From the NCBI GenBank assembly GCA_036389255.1, contig DASVQI010000041.1, forward strand, positions 515,462 to 579,461: 64,000 bases of DNA. Reading direction: 5' to 3'. Source of the DNA: JACVRN01 sp036389255 (GTDB lineage Bacteria > Acidobacteriota > Blastocatellia > Pyrinomonadales > Pyrinomonadaceae). Of the stretch, positions 41,777-51,622 are shown one piece after another; position 1 is the stretch's first letter; the number at the start of each line of letters is the position of its first letter. The notes under the pieces were generated by a model, which was given only the letters and a program-made list of their open reading frames with translations, made no database searches and had not been told where the DNA came from. The position numbers were made by a program, and so were the translations under genes.

Positions 41777-43897
41777 ATGCCTGAGAGACGCTTTTGGCGC
41801 GCGCTGTCGCTGCTGCTTCTAGCCTTCACTATCATCTCTTCACAATCGGGCGCGGTCTTGGTGGCGCAGGTCGCCGGGATTAAAAGGACGCCGCCCAAGA
41901 CTCGCACGGAGCCCGTCAAGGACACCATCTTCGGGACGACGATTGTTGACCCCTATCGCTGGCTGGAAGACCAGAACAGCCCTGAGACGCGTGCGTGGAT
42001 TGACGAGCAGAACCGCTACACGGACGCCATACTCGAAGCCCTGCCGGGACGCGACCGCATCAGTCGCCGCCTGTCCGAGCTTCTCAAGATAGACACCATC
42101 GGCGTTCCCTTCGAGCGAGGCGGGCGCTACTTCTTCTCAAGGCGCTCTGCTACGCAGAACCAGCCCGTCATCTACATGCGTGAGAACGGCAAAGACGTGG
42201 CGCTGGTTGACCCCAACACTTGGACAAGGGATCAGACCTCTTCGGCTTCGCTTATGGACGTGTCGCAGGACGGCAAGCTCCTGATGTACGGGATACGCGA
42301 GGGCGGCGCGGACGAAGTCACGGGCGTCATTCTGGACATTGATTCGCGCAAGGAACTCTCCGACCGCTTCCCGAAAGCGCGCTACTTCGGCACGACTCTC
42401 ACGCCCGACAAGAAGGGCATTTACTACACCAAGTACCAGAACGGCGTGGGCTCGCGCGTGATGTATCACGAGATGGGAACCGACGTGGCAAAGGACGTGG
42501 AGATTTTCGGCAAGGACTACGGCCCAACGCAGATTATCTCGCCGGATGTCTCGCGCGACGGCAAGTGGCTGACCATCTTCGTCAGCCACGGCTCCGCGGC
42601 CCGGAAGATTGAGGTCTACGTCAAAGACCTAGAGAAGAACGGGCCGATAACGCCAATCGTCAACGACCTTGACGCGACCTTTAACGGCACGATTGAGAAC
42701 GGCCACCTGTACATGCTGACCAACTGGCAGGCTCCAAACCGCCGCGTAGTTGACGTTGACATTCGGAATCCGGCACGCGACAAGTGGCGCACAATAGTCC
42801 CTGAGACAAGCTTCGTCATCAACGGCATGAGGCTCGCGGGCGGCAAGATTTTCGTCAACTACCTTGAGAATGTTTCTTCGAAAGTGAAAGTCTACGAGCC
42901 TTCGGGCAAGTACGTGCGCGACGTGCCGCTCCCGCCCATGGGAAGCGGCGGCTCTATGGTGGGAGAGTGGGACAAGGACGAAGCCTTCTACGGCTTCAGC
43001 TCTTATAAACAGCCTTACACCATCTATCGCTACCAGATTTCAACGGGCAAGCAGGAGGAGTGGGCGCGCGTTAACGTCCCCGTCAACACAGACCAGATAG
43101 AGGTCAAGCAGGTCTGGTACGAATCTAAGGACAGGACGAAAGTGCCCATGTACATAGCCTACAAGAAGGGCATGAAACTGGACGGCACGAACCCGACTTA
43201 CATGACGGCCTACGGCGGCTTCAACAGCTCTATGACGCCGGGGTTCTCTACCTTCGCGGCCTACTGGGTGGAGCAGGGCGGAGTCTACGCCGTGCCGAAC
43301 CTGCGCGGCGGCGGAGAGTTCGGTGAAAAGTGGCACGAGGCCGGGATGCTTGAAAGGAAGCAGAACGTCTTCGACGATTTTATAGGCGCAGCCGAATGGC
43401 TCATTAAGAATCGCTACACCAGCCCGCAGAAGCTCGCCATCGCCGGAGGCTCAAACGGCGGCCTTCTCGTCGGCGCGGCTGTGACGCAGCGCCCGGAGCT
43501 TTTTCAGGCGGTCGTCTGCTCCTATCCGTTGCTGGACATGATTCGTTACGACAAGTTTTTGGTGGCGAAGTTCTGGGTTCCCGAATACGGGTCGGCGGAG
43601 AAGGAAGACCAGTTCAAGTATCTTCTGGCCTACTCGCCCTATCAGAACGTCAAGCAGGGCGCTAAGTACCCGGCGGTGCTCTTCATCACGGGCGACGCAG
43701 ACACCCGCGTAGCGCCCCTGCACGCGCGTAAGATGGCCGCGCTCATGCAGGCCATGACGGGCTCGGACAATCCCATCTTGCTGCACTATGACACCAAGGC
43801 CGGACATTCGGGCGGCACGCCCGTCAGCAAACAGATAGAGGACATGACGGACACGCTCTCGTTCCTGTTCTGGCAGCTTGGCATGAAGGCAGGCTGA
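41777..43897 (+). CDS. Secreted prolyl oligopeptidase (S9A)
   Basis: 706 residues from ATG 41777 (AGGAGA at 9 bases); an upstream in-frame start at 41744 lacks one. Signal peptide MPERRFWRALSLLLLAFTIISS. A seven-bladed propeller follows (about 80-440; DPYRWLEDQNSPETRAWIDEQN at its head), then the alpha/beta-hydrolase domain. The nucleophile is in GGSNGGLLVGA, the Asp in TGDADTRVAPLHARKM and the His in KAGHSGGTP. Cleaves proline-containing peptides in the periplasm, probably in peptide scavenging with the M24 enzyme encoded next. Confidence 0.95.
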   Translation: MPERRFWRALSLLLLAFTIISSQSGAVLVAQVAGIKRTPPKTRTEPVKDTIFGTTIVDPYRWLEDQNSPETRAWIDEQNRYTDAILEALPGRDRISRRLSELLKIDTIGVPFERGGRYFFSRRSATQNQPVIYMRENGKDVALVDPNTWTRDQTSSASLMDVSQDGKLLMYGIREGGADEVTGVILDIDSRKELSDRFPKARYFGTTLTPDKKGIYYTKYQNGVGSRVMYHEMGTDVAKDVEIFGKDYGPTQIISPDVSRDGKWLTIFVSHGSAARKIEVYVKDLEKNGPITPIVNDLDATFNGTIENGHLYMLTNWQAPNRRVVDVDIRNPARDKWRTIVPETSFVINGMRLAGGKIFVNYLENVSSKVKVYEPSGKYVRDVPLPPMGSGGSMVGEWDKDEAFYGFSSYKQPYTIYRYQISTGKQEEWARVNVPVNTDQIEVKQVWYESKDRTKVPMYIAYKKGMKLDGTNPTYMTAYGGFNSSMTPGFSTFAAYWVEQGGVYAVPNLRGGGEFGEKWHEAGMLERKQNVFDDFIGAAEWLIKNRYTSPQKLAIAGGSNGGLLVGAAVTQRPELFQAVVCSYPLLDMIRYDKFLVAKFWVPEYGSAEKEDQFKYLLAYSPYQNVKQGAKYPAVLFITGDADTRVAPLHARKMAALMQAMTGSDNPILLHYDTKAGHSGGTPVSKQIEDMTDTLSFLFWQLGMKAG

Positions 43898-43925
43898 GAA
43901 AGCAATAACCCGCCAAGTCACACGA

Positions 43926-43967
43926 GGGCGGCGCGCGAAAGCTACAAGCGCCTGATTCGCGCCGCCC
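43926..43967. terminator. GC-rich hairpin between two peptidase genes
   Basis: GGGCGGCGCG (43926-43935) pairs with CGCGCCGCCC (43958-43967), extended by GAA/TTC. No T-run, so termination is uncertain. Confidence 0.45.
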
Positions 43968-44031
43968 GCGTGCGTGGCTTAGCCGCATGAACTGTTTCGC
44001 GCTTCAAACAACACTCGTCTAAAACCAGAAG

Positions 44032-45399
44032 ATGATTAATAAACAATCCGGCTCTCTTTGCGCGCTCGCGCTCATCCTGATTCTTTCGCTCACATCTTTC
44101 GCTCCCGCTTCAGGGCAAACTGCTCGGCCCAAGCTACCGCCCCTGCGTGAGCAGGCGCAGATACAGCAGCAGTGGCTGAAGGCCAGGCTTGAGCGCGTGC
44201 TGCCCGCCCTGATGCGCAAGCACAAGATTCAGATGTGGCTGGTAATCTGCCGCGAGTATAACGAAGACCCCGTCTTCTTCTCGCTAGTCTCTCCCACGGT
44301 CTTCGCTGCGCGACGGCGCACCATCTACGTCTTCTATGATCGCGGCGAAGAGAAGGGAGTCGAGCGGCTCGCAATCGGCGGCGGCTCGCAGGGCGGCCTC
44401 TACACCGTCTATAGAGACCCGGAGGTTGAGAACCGAGAGATTTACGGCGAAGGCCAGTGGGCGCTTCTGAAAAAGCTGATTGCGGAGCGCAACCCTTCCA
44501 ACATAGCCGTCAACATCTCCTCGACGCACGCCTTCAGCGACGGCCTCTCTGCGGGCGAGCGTGAAAAACTGGAAGCCACGCTCGGGCCGGAATTCGTCAA
44601 GCGCGTTGTGCGCGCAGAGAATCTGCCGCTCGAATATATAGCTGTTCGTTTGCCTGAGATGCTGCCTACCTACAGGCAGATGATGGAGGTCGTGCATTCC
44701 TTGATTGCCCGCGCCTTCTCGAACGAAGTCATCACGCCGGGAAAGACCACGAATCAGGATGTGGTCTGGTGGCTCAGACAGCAGGTGAACGACATGGGGC
44801 TCGGCACCTGGTTTCAGCCTTCGGTCAGAGTTCAGCGCGCGAACCGAACGGGAGTAAATCTTCTTGAGACTGATACCGTAGTGATAGAGCGCGGCGACGT
44901 GCTTCACGTTGACTTCGGCATCACTATGATGCGGCTCAACACGGACACGCAGCACATGGGTTACGTCCTGCGCGAAGGCGAAAAGGATGCGCCCGCCGGA
45001 CTAAAGCGAGCCCTGGCAAACGCCAATCGCCTTCAGGATTTGCTGATGGAGAGAATCCGCGCTGGCAAGACCGGCAACGAGGTTCTGGCAGACACGCTCG
45101 CCGCCATGCGCGCCGAAGGAATAAACGGCTCCATCTACACGCACCCCGTGGGAGAGCACGGCCACGGCGCAGGCCCCCTCATTGGTCTCTGGGACAGGCA
45201 GCAGGGCGTCCCCGGTCGCGGCGACGTGCAGGTCATCCCCGGCACCTGGTTCTCCATAGAGCTTTCCGCCACCACGCCCGTCCCCGAATGGAACGGGCAG
45301 GGCTTATGGATTGGACAGGAAGAAGACGCCGCCATTGACGAGCAGGGACGAATAGCTTGGGTGCTCAGGCGACAGACGGAATATCACCTGGTGAAATGA
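44032..45399 (+). CDS. Secreted M24-family metallopeptidase (Xaa-Pro aminopeptidase-like)
   Basis: 455 residues, signal peptide MINKQSGSLCALALILILSLTSFAPASGQ. The C-terminal pita-bread domain has the metal ligands Asp in HVDFG, Asp in NTDTQ, His in VGEHGHGAGP, Glu in SIELS and Glu in QEEDAAID. The N-terminal domain is of creatinase type (IQMWLVICREYNEDPVFFSL). Removes N-terminal residues before proline. Its place after a prolyl oligopeptidase suggests joint breakdown of proline-rich peptides outside the cytoplasm. Confidence 0.92.
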   Translation: MINKQSGSLCALALILILSLTSFAPASGQTARPKLPPLREQAQIQQQWLKARLERVLPALMRKHKIQMWLVICREYNEDPVFFSLVSPTVFAARRRTIYVFYDRGEEKGVERLAIGGGSQGGLYTVYRDPEVENREIYGEGQWALLKKLIAERNPSNIAVNISSTHAFSDGLSAGEREKLEATLGPEFVKRVVRAENLPLEYIAVRLPEMLPTYRQMMEVVHSLIARAFSNEVITPGKTTNQDVVWWLRQQVNDMGLGTWFQPSVRVQRANRTGVNLLETDTVVIERGDVLHVDFGITMMRLNTDTQHMGYVLREGEKDAPAGLKRALANANRLQDLLMERIRAGKTGNEVLADTLAAMRAEGINGSIYTHPVGEHGHGAGPLIGLWDRQQGVPGRGDVQVIPGTWFSIELSATTPVPEWNGQGLWIGQEEDAAIDEQGRIAWVLRRQTEYHLVK

Positions 45400-45508
45400 T
45401 TGTACTGCGTCTAACGAGTCCGCTTAAGCGAGATATGCGGCTCCGTCTCTAAGAAGGAGAATGTTTATGGCAAGACGAAGCACGCCAATCCGGTTCGGCG
45501 CTCGACCG

Positions 45509-45940
45509 CTATCCTTCTCTAAAAGCCAACAGCTTGATAGGTTTGTTTTTGACGTAAGCTTCGCCTTTGAATAAAAACGTATCTCCCTGAGTCTGATGAA
45601 TAGCCTTAATGCTCTGTTCATCAACGGCGGTCTTGTATTCCTCAAAAGCAAGCTCGCCAAGATTGTCATCGTCCGAGTCTTGGTATATTCCAGCAGTCAC
45701 ATCATCGCCATTGTTCGTAGCCAACTGCAAGCTCAGGATTTTAGCCGAAAGGTCTGCTTCATCTTTCTCGCACGTAAGCTCCAGAGCTTTCAGAGAACTC
45801 ATCGTGGCCGCATAAACTCTGGTAGTTTTGTCTGAATCTGCTGCCTTTGCTCCCCCTTTGGTGCCGGTTTTGGTAGCCGCCTTAGTCGCGCCCCCTCCCT
45901 TGGTGCCAGCAGACGACCCGCCTTTCTTAGTAGTAGCCAT
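45509..45940 (-). CDS. Unknown protein with Lys/Ala/Gly-rich N-terminal tail
   Basis: 143 residues; clear AAGGAGA upstream of the start. Residues 1-40 are a flexible Lys/Gly/Thr/Ala tail (TKKGGSSAGTKGGGATKAAT) like bacterial histone-H1-type tails. Residues 45-143 form an acidic folded part (AIHQTQGDTFLFKGEAYVKNKPIKLLAFREG) of no known family. It follows the lipoprotein gene by 18 bp, so the two are co-expressed. No signal peptide. Confidence 0.55.
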   Translation of the reverse strand: MATTKKGGSSAGTKGGGATKAATKTGTKGGAKAADSDKTTRVYAATMSSLKALELTCEKDEADLSAKILSLQLATNNGDDVTAGIYQDSDDDNLGELAFEEYKTAVDEQSIKAIHQTQGDTFLFKGEAYVKNKPIKLLAFREG

Positions 45941-45958
45941 TTCACCTTCTCCTTATCT

Positions 45959-46933
45959 TCACTGTTCGTTGTCAACTATAGCTTGGTTGATTTTATCCAG
46001 CAGCCCCGCGTTGTTCTCCTTTGCGGCCTTTCTTCTAATCACGACTAGAGCATTCCTCAATTTGACTCCATCCGTGTCGCTCGAAGATACGCCAGCGTCC
46101 TCCAGGGCCTTCTTAGCGTCATCGTCAGCTTCCAGCGCCGCAACGATACTCTGCAAGGTCGTGACTGCGGCAGCACTCTTAGCAGGATCCTTCAGGTCAT
46201 TGCGTAGTCTTTCCAGAATTCTTCTGGCGCCGACTGACAGGTCTCGCGTCTCCACCGTGGCTTCCGGCGTTACCTCAAATCCCTGAAGCGCTAGTACTCT
46301 ATTCTCAGACTTTTGAGCCTGAGCCCCAACATCTTTTTGCAACTGGGTAAAAGCTCTGATTAAAGTGCCCGCGTTGTAGTAATCAACAATGTCTTTAATC
46401 GCTTCCTTCATGGAATAATTAGTGACCGGTTCCCCCTTTTTCGTCAGAATCAGCGCATATATCTGCGCGCGATTGTCATCCATCTTGGTTATCAAAAGAG
46501 GGACAGTTTGTTCCTTGTAAAAGTTTAGCTCAGAGGATCTGCGCCCTCCCCTGAATGCAGTTAAAGCTATGCCCAAAATTTGATTGGGCCGCTCGCCCTT
46601 GACGATGCCCGTCGTCGCGCTCGTGCCCAGCTCAATGACATCAGCTATAAAGTCTGCCGTCGAGCGCCGTGTGTTAAGTCTGGTGATGTATTCCGTGTAA
46701 TTGCTGTTAATGACTGCTACGGCGTCTTCAAGCGCGTCATTTCTTATTCTTTTAGCTTCATCAGGATTGGCTTTCACATTCTGCTCATACCTTCCCTGTG
46801 CTGCGGCCAGATATTCATTTACGTTACTAACAAAGCTATTTTTATTATTGAAGCTTTTCGAGGGCTCTTGCGGGCAGCCCGTGGCGAAGAAGGCGACGAG
46901 AGATAGCAGAAGAGAGAGGTGTATCTTTCTCAT
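45959..46933 (-). CDS. Putative lipoprotein, helical, unknown
   Basis: 324 residues. A signal with lipobox (LLSLVAFFATGC) is followed by a nearly all-helical mature protein rich in Asn, Ala, Arg and Lys. Segments such as NEYLAAAQGRYEQNVKANPDEAKRIRNDALEDAVAVINSNY and AAAVTTLQSIVAALEADDDAKKALEDAG suggest long helical hairpins. A hydrophobic Gly-rich piece (LGTSATTGIVKG..ILGIALTAFRGG) is near residue 105. No enzyme motif. GC content is lower than in its neighbours. Pairs with the Lys-rich protein gene downstream. Confidence 0.6.
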   Translation of the reverse strand: MRKIHLSLLLSLVAFFATGCPQEPSKSFNNKNSFVSNVNEYLAAAQGRYEQNVKANPDEAKRIRNDALEDAVAVINSNYTEYITRLNTRRSTADFIADVIELGTSATTGIVKGERPNQILGIALTAFRGGRRSSELNFYKEQTVPLLITKMDDNRAQIYALILTKKGEPVTNYSMKEAIKDIVDYYNAGTLIRAFTQLQKDVGAQAQKSENRVLALQGFEVTPEATVETRDLSVGARRILERLRNDLKDPAKSAAAVTTLQSIVAALEADDDAKKALEDAGVSSSDTDGVKLRNALVVIRRKAAKENNAGLLDKINQAIVDNEQ

Positions 46934-47344
46934 TGTTTTTTTCTCTTTAATGGGTAAAAGGCTCAGAGAACCGGATTAATCGGAAGTGTCCGGTGCTGGG
47001 CCGTCTGGGTTTAGTGTTAGAGCTTCGATGCGAGTTTTGAGGCTCGCGCAAGGGACTTGGCGAACGAGTGACCATGAAGAACCGATGCTTAATACATCTT
47101 TACGGGATAAATTGCAATACTTTTTTCCCGGCTTATCTTTTGATATGTCCCGGCCAAGCCAGCCCCGCTCGAACGCTCTACTCTGTATGTAGATTTAAGT
47201 GAAAATGTTTCAGGGGAATTATGAAAAAGTTTTACTGGGCCAATTCGCAGGATGATTGACCGGCGCTTGCGCGTCGTATCGAGGGAGCGCGAATGGACAG
47301 TTCAGTGGGCGCTCAGGTTTAATAGGGCTGGCGGGTAAAGTCTC
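46934..47344. other. 410-bp intergenic region, nothing recognised
   Basis: Separates a leftward and a rightward gene, so it should hold both promoters. No hairpin, repeat family or credible coding frame is seen. AT-rich between 47080 and 47230. Confidence 0.5.
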
Positions 47345-48235
47345 TTGTTCGACTCATATCTCAATAAGCAGAGGCGAAAGCCATCTGCCGGTAGAATCTT
47401 GTTAACTATCTCCCTTGTCATAATTGTCGGGATGATTCTCTTCTACTTCGCGGCGCGCAGGTTCGAGCGCGCAGTCGTCTTTCACCCGGAGCCCTACGGG
47501 GAAGGCGCTCGTTGGAAACTGCCGCGAGGCGGCGAAGATGTCTGGTTCAAGGGAGCCGGTGGCGAGCGCCTGCACGGCTGGTATGTGCGCGGGCAGGCAG
47601 CGGAGCCGGGAAGCCGCGTGACCGTCATATACTTTCACGGCAACGGCGGGAACATAAGCGCCATTGGGTGGATTGGCGAAGCTCTCTCACAGCGCGGGTT
47701 CGACGTGCTGCTCTTCGACTATCGCGGTTACGGGCGGAGCGAGGGGAGCGTCAGCGACGAGCGCGCCATATACGAGGACGCAGAGGCCGCTTACGATTAC
47801 GTAGTGCGCGAGAGAAATGTGCGGCCTGAGCAGGTGGTGCTCTACGGACAGTCGCTCGGCACTACGGCAGCCGTTGACCTTGCGGCACGCAGGCCCTGCG
47901 GCGCGGTCATACTGGAATCGGGCTTAAGCTCCGCCAGCGACATGGCCTCGCTGATTCTGCCGTGGGTTCCAGTCTGGGTTCACAGGTACGGGCAGAACCA
48001 CTTTGAATCCGCGAAAAAGCTCGAAAGGGTGAGCGCGCCCGTTTTCGTGGCGCACGGTGGGCGCGACGCCACGATTCCCGTAGAGCAGGGCTACAAGCTC
48101 TACAACGCGGCGCGGGAGCCGAAGCAACTGCTTATAGTTCAGGAGGCGGGGCACAACGACCTGATTGCAAGGGGCGGCTCGGAATATATGGACGCGTTGG
48201 CCGGTTTTATTAAAAGCTATGTAAAAGTCGGATAG
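47345..48235 (+). CDS. Membrane-anchored alpha/beta hydrolase (BEM46/ABHD-like)
   Basis: 296 residues from a TTG start with a weak ribosome site. One N-terminal transmembrane helix (ILLTISLVIIVGMILFYFAA), then an alpha/beta hydrolase. It has the oxyanion HGNGGN, nucleophile in GQSLGTTAA, Asp in HGGRDATIP and His in EAGHNDL. The ERAVVFHPEPYGEGARW opening is typical of the BEM46 group. Substrate unknown, probably an ester or lipid. The stop codon lies inside a 28-bp perfect hairpin arm. Confidence 0.9.
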   Translation: MFDSYLNKQRRKPSAGRILLTISLVIIVGMILFYFAARRFERAVVFHPEPYGEGARWKLPRGGEDVWFKGAGGERLHGWYVRGQAAEPGSRVTVIYFHGNGGNISAIGWIGEALSQRGFDVLLFDYRGYGRSEGSVSDERAIYEDAEAAYDYVVRERNVRPEQVVLYGQSLGTTAAVDLAARRPCGAVILESGLSSASDMASLILPWVPVWVHRYGQNHFESAKKLERVSAPVFVAHGGRDATIPVEQGYKLYNAAREPKQLLIVQEAGHNDLIARGGSEYMDALAGFIKSYVKVG

Positions 48236-48288
48236 AGATTCAATTATTCGTAGATTCTTACGAATAATTGAATCTCTATCCGACTTTT
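48223..48288 (+). terminator. 28-bp perfect hairpin overlapping the hydrolase stop codon
   Basis: Arm 48223-48250 is exactly complementary to 48261-48288, loop 10. The last four codons and the TAG at 48233-48235 are in the left arm. The right arm ends in TTTT and further T follow. Confidence 0.85.
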
Positions 48289-48518
48289 GCACTTTTTGAA
48301 ACCAAATGCACCCCCGGACGTAATTAGCTATGAAGGCGGAAAAAAGCTGAGCTGTCTACAGATTTCAGGGCTGATTTCTGCTTTCAATTCATTTTGGCTT
48401 TTCGGGCTGCCAAGGGGGGTTTAAGCCTGAAAGGCCGGCGCAATCAGGGCGGGGCTCCTTTTCCAATTTCCCGCCCGTTTCGGACTCTCAGTTCATAATT
48501 CAACAAAAGGAGAAAGCG

Positions 48519-49931
48519 ATGCGAAGGGCGAAGTTTCTCTTGGCCTATCTTCTCCTCCTCAGCGTGTTCGTGCCAGCGAGTCTGGCACAGAACGCGACAT
48601 CGGGGGGAGCGACTTTAGCAAGCCAAACGGCCAAACCTATTTCCATTCCCTTTAAGGAATTCAAATTAAAGAACGGGTTACGGGTGATTCTCTCCGAAGA
48701 CCACTCGGCCCCGACCTATTCAATCAGCGTGACCTACAACGTCGGCTCAAGAAATGAGAAGCAGGGCCGCACGGGATTTGCGCACCTCTTCGAGCACATG
48801 ATGTTTCAGGGCTCGGAGAACGTAGGCAAGGGTGAGCATTTCATACTGGTGCTCAATAACGGCGGCAACATGAACGGCACGACCAATGCCGACCGCACCA
48901 ACTATTTCCAGAGCATGCCCATTAACCAGCTAGACTTGGGGCTCTTTCTGGAAGCAGACCGCATGAAATCGCTGGCCATCACGCAGGCGAATCTGGACAA
49001 CCAGCGCAACGCCGTGCAGGAAGAGCGCCGGCTGGGCGTTGACAACCAGCCTTACGGCAAAACCTTCGAGACTCTTTTCGAGACGGCCTACGATAATTTC
49101 GCCTACAAGCATTCAACCATAGGCTCCATGTCAGACTTGAACGCCGCGACCGTTCAGGACGTGTCCGAGTTCTTCAAGATGTACTACGCGCCCAACAATG
49201 CTACGCTCGTGCTCGTGGGTGATTTCAAGACGGACGAGGCGCTCGCAAAGATTAAGAAGTATTTCGAGAGCCTGCCGTCTCAGCCTGCGCCGCCTGCCGT
49301 AGACACTAACGAGCCCGCGCAGACCGCCGAGCGTCGTAAAAGCATTGATGACGCTTTCGCTCGCGCTACGCGCCTTGACATCGTTTACAAGATTCCGCAA
49401 TCGAACACGCCCGACTGGTACGCGCTCTCAGTGCTGGGCCAGATACTGGGCAGTGGCCAGTCGTCTCGCCTCTACCAGCAGCTAGTCAAGGATAAGCAGA
49501 TGGTCGTGCAGGTCTTCGCTGGCGCTCAGGAGCGTCGCGGGCCGTCGCTCGGCTCGGTCGTAGCCATCCTGCCGCCCACTCCTAACGCCGACCCGGCTGC
49601 CGTTGAAAAGGCCATCTACGCGGAGATTGAGCGATTGAAGACGGAGCCCGTGGCCGACTGGGAGCTTGAGAAGGTGCGTATGCAGCTTCGTCGCCAGCGC
49701 GCTCAGTCGCTTCGAAGCACGCTCTCGCGCGCCATACTGCTCGGACAGTACGCCGTCTATTACGACGACCCCAGCCTTATCAACCAGCTAGACGCGAAGT
49801 ACGCAGCCGTCACCAAGGAAGACATCATGCGTGTGGCTAAGAAGTACTTAATAGATACTAACCGAACGGTCATCACTACCGTTCCAGCCAAGAAATCCGG
49901 CCCGACAGCAGGTAACAGACCGGCTGAATAG
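48519..49931 (+). CDS. M16 family zinc peptidase, catalytic partner
   Basis: 470 residues, signal peptide ending SLAQ; AAAGGAG before the ATG. The inverted zinc motif HLFEH (H-x-x-E-H) lies in GFAHLFEHMMFQGSE and the downstream ligand Glu is in NAVQEERRLG. Two tandem M16 halves. Secreted peptidase that needs a non-catalytic partner, which is the next gene (24-bp gap). The pair resembles the PqqL/YmxG-type heterodimers common in Gram-negatives. Confidence 0.94.
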   Translation: MRRAKFLLAYLLLLSVFVPASLAQNATSGGATLASQTAKPISIPFKEFKLKNGLRVILSEDHSAPTYSISVTYNVGSRNEKQGRTGFAHLFEHMMFQGSENVGKGEHFILVLNNGGNMNGTTNADRTNYFQSMPINQLDLGLFLEADRMKSLAITQANLDNQRNAVQEERRLGVDNQPYGKTFETLFETAYDNFAYKHSTIGSMSDLNAATVQDVSEFFKMYYAPNNATLVLVGDFKTDEALAKIKKYFESLPSQPAPPAVDTNEPAQTAERRKSIDDAFARATRLDIVYKIPQSNTPDWYALSVLGQILGSGQSSRLYQQLVKDKQMVVQVFAGAQERRGPSLGSVVAILPPTPNADPAAVEKAIYAEIERLKTEPVADWELEKVRMQLRRQRAQSLRSTLSRAILLGQYAVYYDDPSLINQLDAKYAAVTKEDIMRVAKKYLIDTNRTVITTVPAKKSGPTAGNRPAE

Positions 49932-49955
49932 AAAGGCCGCGAAGGAGAGACTACT

Positions 49956-51509
49956 ATGAGAAAGATTAGATACGTGATGCGGTCACTTCTGGCGGCCAGC
50001 TTACTGCTCTCTGTGCTGACTTCCGCTTTCGCTCAGGCGGTGGTGGTGCAGCAGTCCGGGCAGCAGGGCGACAACAAGGGCCAGAACCTGAGCAAGATTG
50101 AGCGCAAGAACCGCGCGCCCGTCGCCAAAGACGTGCTCAGAGTTAAATTGCCTCGCCCCATAGAGGCGAAGCTGGATAACGGCCTGACGGTCTTGATACT
50201 GGAAGACAGCCGCTTCCCGACCGTCAACGTTCAGTTCGCCATCAACGGCGCGGGCGCTCTCTACGAGCCAGCGAACATGCCCGGCCTCGCCAACGCCACG
50301 GCGCAGATGCTGCGCGAAGGCACCAAGACTCGCTCAAGCAAGCAGATTGCCGAAGAGGTGGACAGACTCGGCGCAACGCTTGGCGCGGGCTCCGGCTTCG
50401 GCTCTATTCAAACCAACATCACGGCGTCGGGATTGTCGGACAATTTCGACCAGTGGTTCCCGGTCGCCGCAGACATACTGATGAATCCTACTTTCCCGGC
50501 TGAAGAGCTGGCGAAGTACAAGGCGCGTCTCAAAGCGCAGCTTAAACAGCAGCGCTCAAGCCCGGACTTTCTGGCCAACGAGCAGTTCGCGCGCGCAGTC
50601 TACGGCAATCACCCTGCGGCTAACGTCGCCGCTACGACCGAATCGGTTGACGCACTGACGCCCGAAGCGCTCGCCAACTGGGTCAAGGCTCGCTACGCCC
50701 CGCAGAACACAATACTGGGGATAGCCGGAGACGTTAAAGCGTCGGAGCTTATACCCAGACTCAAGCAGGCGCTCGCGGGCTGGCAGAAGACGGATGCCGC
50801 CGAAGTGCTGCCGCAGAATCCTACGCCAGCAGCGCAGAAGAAAATCATCGTCGTTAACCGCCCGGACTCCGTGCAGACGACCATGGCCATGGGCAACATA
50901 GCCATTGACCGCCGCAGCCCGGATTATCCGGCGATGGTGGTGATGGACAACATCATAGGCGGAGGCGGTTCCGCACGCCTCTTTATAAAGCTGCGTGAAG
51001 AGCAGGGGCTGACCTACGGGGCCTATAGCTTCTTCACGGCTGTTAAATATCCCGGCCCGTGGCGCGCGGGCGGCGACTTCCGCACAGACGTTACGGAGCA
51101 GGCCATGACGGGATTCCTCAACGAGATAAATCGCATACGCGACGAGAAGGTTCCCGCCGACGAGCTGGAAGAGAACAAGCGCTCGGTGGTGGCGAGCTTC
51201 GCGCTCTCTCTGGAACAGCCCACACAGCTTCTGAGCTATGAGATAACGCGCAGGATTTACGGCTTCCCCGACGATTACTGGGAGACTTACCCGGCGCGCA
51301 TCATGGCCGTCACGGCCGACGACGTGCAGCGCGTCGCTCGCAAGTACATCAACCCTGAGTCGCTTCAGATAGTAGCCGTAGGCGACGCCAGCAAGATAAG
51401 GACAGTGCTAGAAAAATTCGGCACCGTCACGGTCTACGACGCCGAAGGAAAGCCCGAAGCGGCAAAGCCAGCAGCCACTACCAACACGCCGACGAGCCCC
51501 GGCCAGTAG
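49956..51509 (+). CDS. M16 family protein, non-catalytic partner
   Basis: 517 residues with signal peptide (SLLAASLLLSVLTSAFAQ). Same fold as the preceding gene, but the zinc motif position reads ANATAQMLREGT, with neither His of HxxEH, so it is inactive. It keeps the C-terminal glycine loop (GGGGSARLFIKLREEQGLTYGAYSFF) used to bind substrate ends, as in bacterial M16B beta partners. AAGGAG upstream. Ends in an Ala/Thr/Pro tail. Confidence 0.92.
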   Translation: MRKIRYVMRSLLAASLLLSVLTSAFAQAVVVQQSGQQGDNKGQNLSKIERKNRAPVAKDVLRVKLPRPIEAKLDNGLTVLILEDSRFPTVNVQFAINGAGALYEPANMPGLANATAQMLREGTKTRSSKQIAEEVDRLGATLGAGSGFGSIQTNITASGLSDNFDQWFPVAADILMNPTFPAEELAKYKARLKAQLKQQRSSPDFLANEQFARAVYGNHPAANVAATTESVDALTPEALANWVKARYAPQNTILGIAGDVKASELIPRLKQALAGWQKTDAAEVLPQNPTPAAQKKIIVVNRPDSVQTTMAMGNIAIDRRSPDYPAMVVMDNIIGGGGSARLFIKLREEQGLTYGAYSFFTAVKYPGPWRAGGDFRTDVTEQAMTGFLNEINRIRDEKVPADELEENKRSVVASFALSLEQPTQLLSYEITRRIYGFPDDYWETYPARIMAVTADDVQRVARKYINPESLQIVAVGDASKIRTVLEKFGTVTVYDAEGKPEAAKPAATTNTPTSPGQ

Positions 51510-51540
51510 TTCTAAGCCGGAGCCAGAGCGGTTGAAGAAC

Positions 51541-51581
51541 GAAAGAGGCTCTCTCAGGAAATTCCTGAGAGAGCCTCTTTC
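51541..51581. terminator. 41-bp perfect palindrome between convergent genes
   Basis: GAAAGAGGCTCTCTCAGGAA (51541-51560), a single A, and the exact complement (51562-51581). Bidirectional terminator for the M16 pair and the GNAT gene. Confidence 0.8.
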
Positions 51582-51622
51582 ATCTTCCCCTTACGAAGCT
51601 CTCAAGCGCGGCAACGTAGATG

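Noticed and set aside
46986..47192. Possible small gene in the 410-bp gap
   Set aside because: No ribosome site, no signal or domain, unlike codon use; treated as non-coding.
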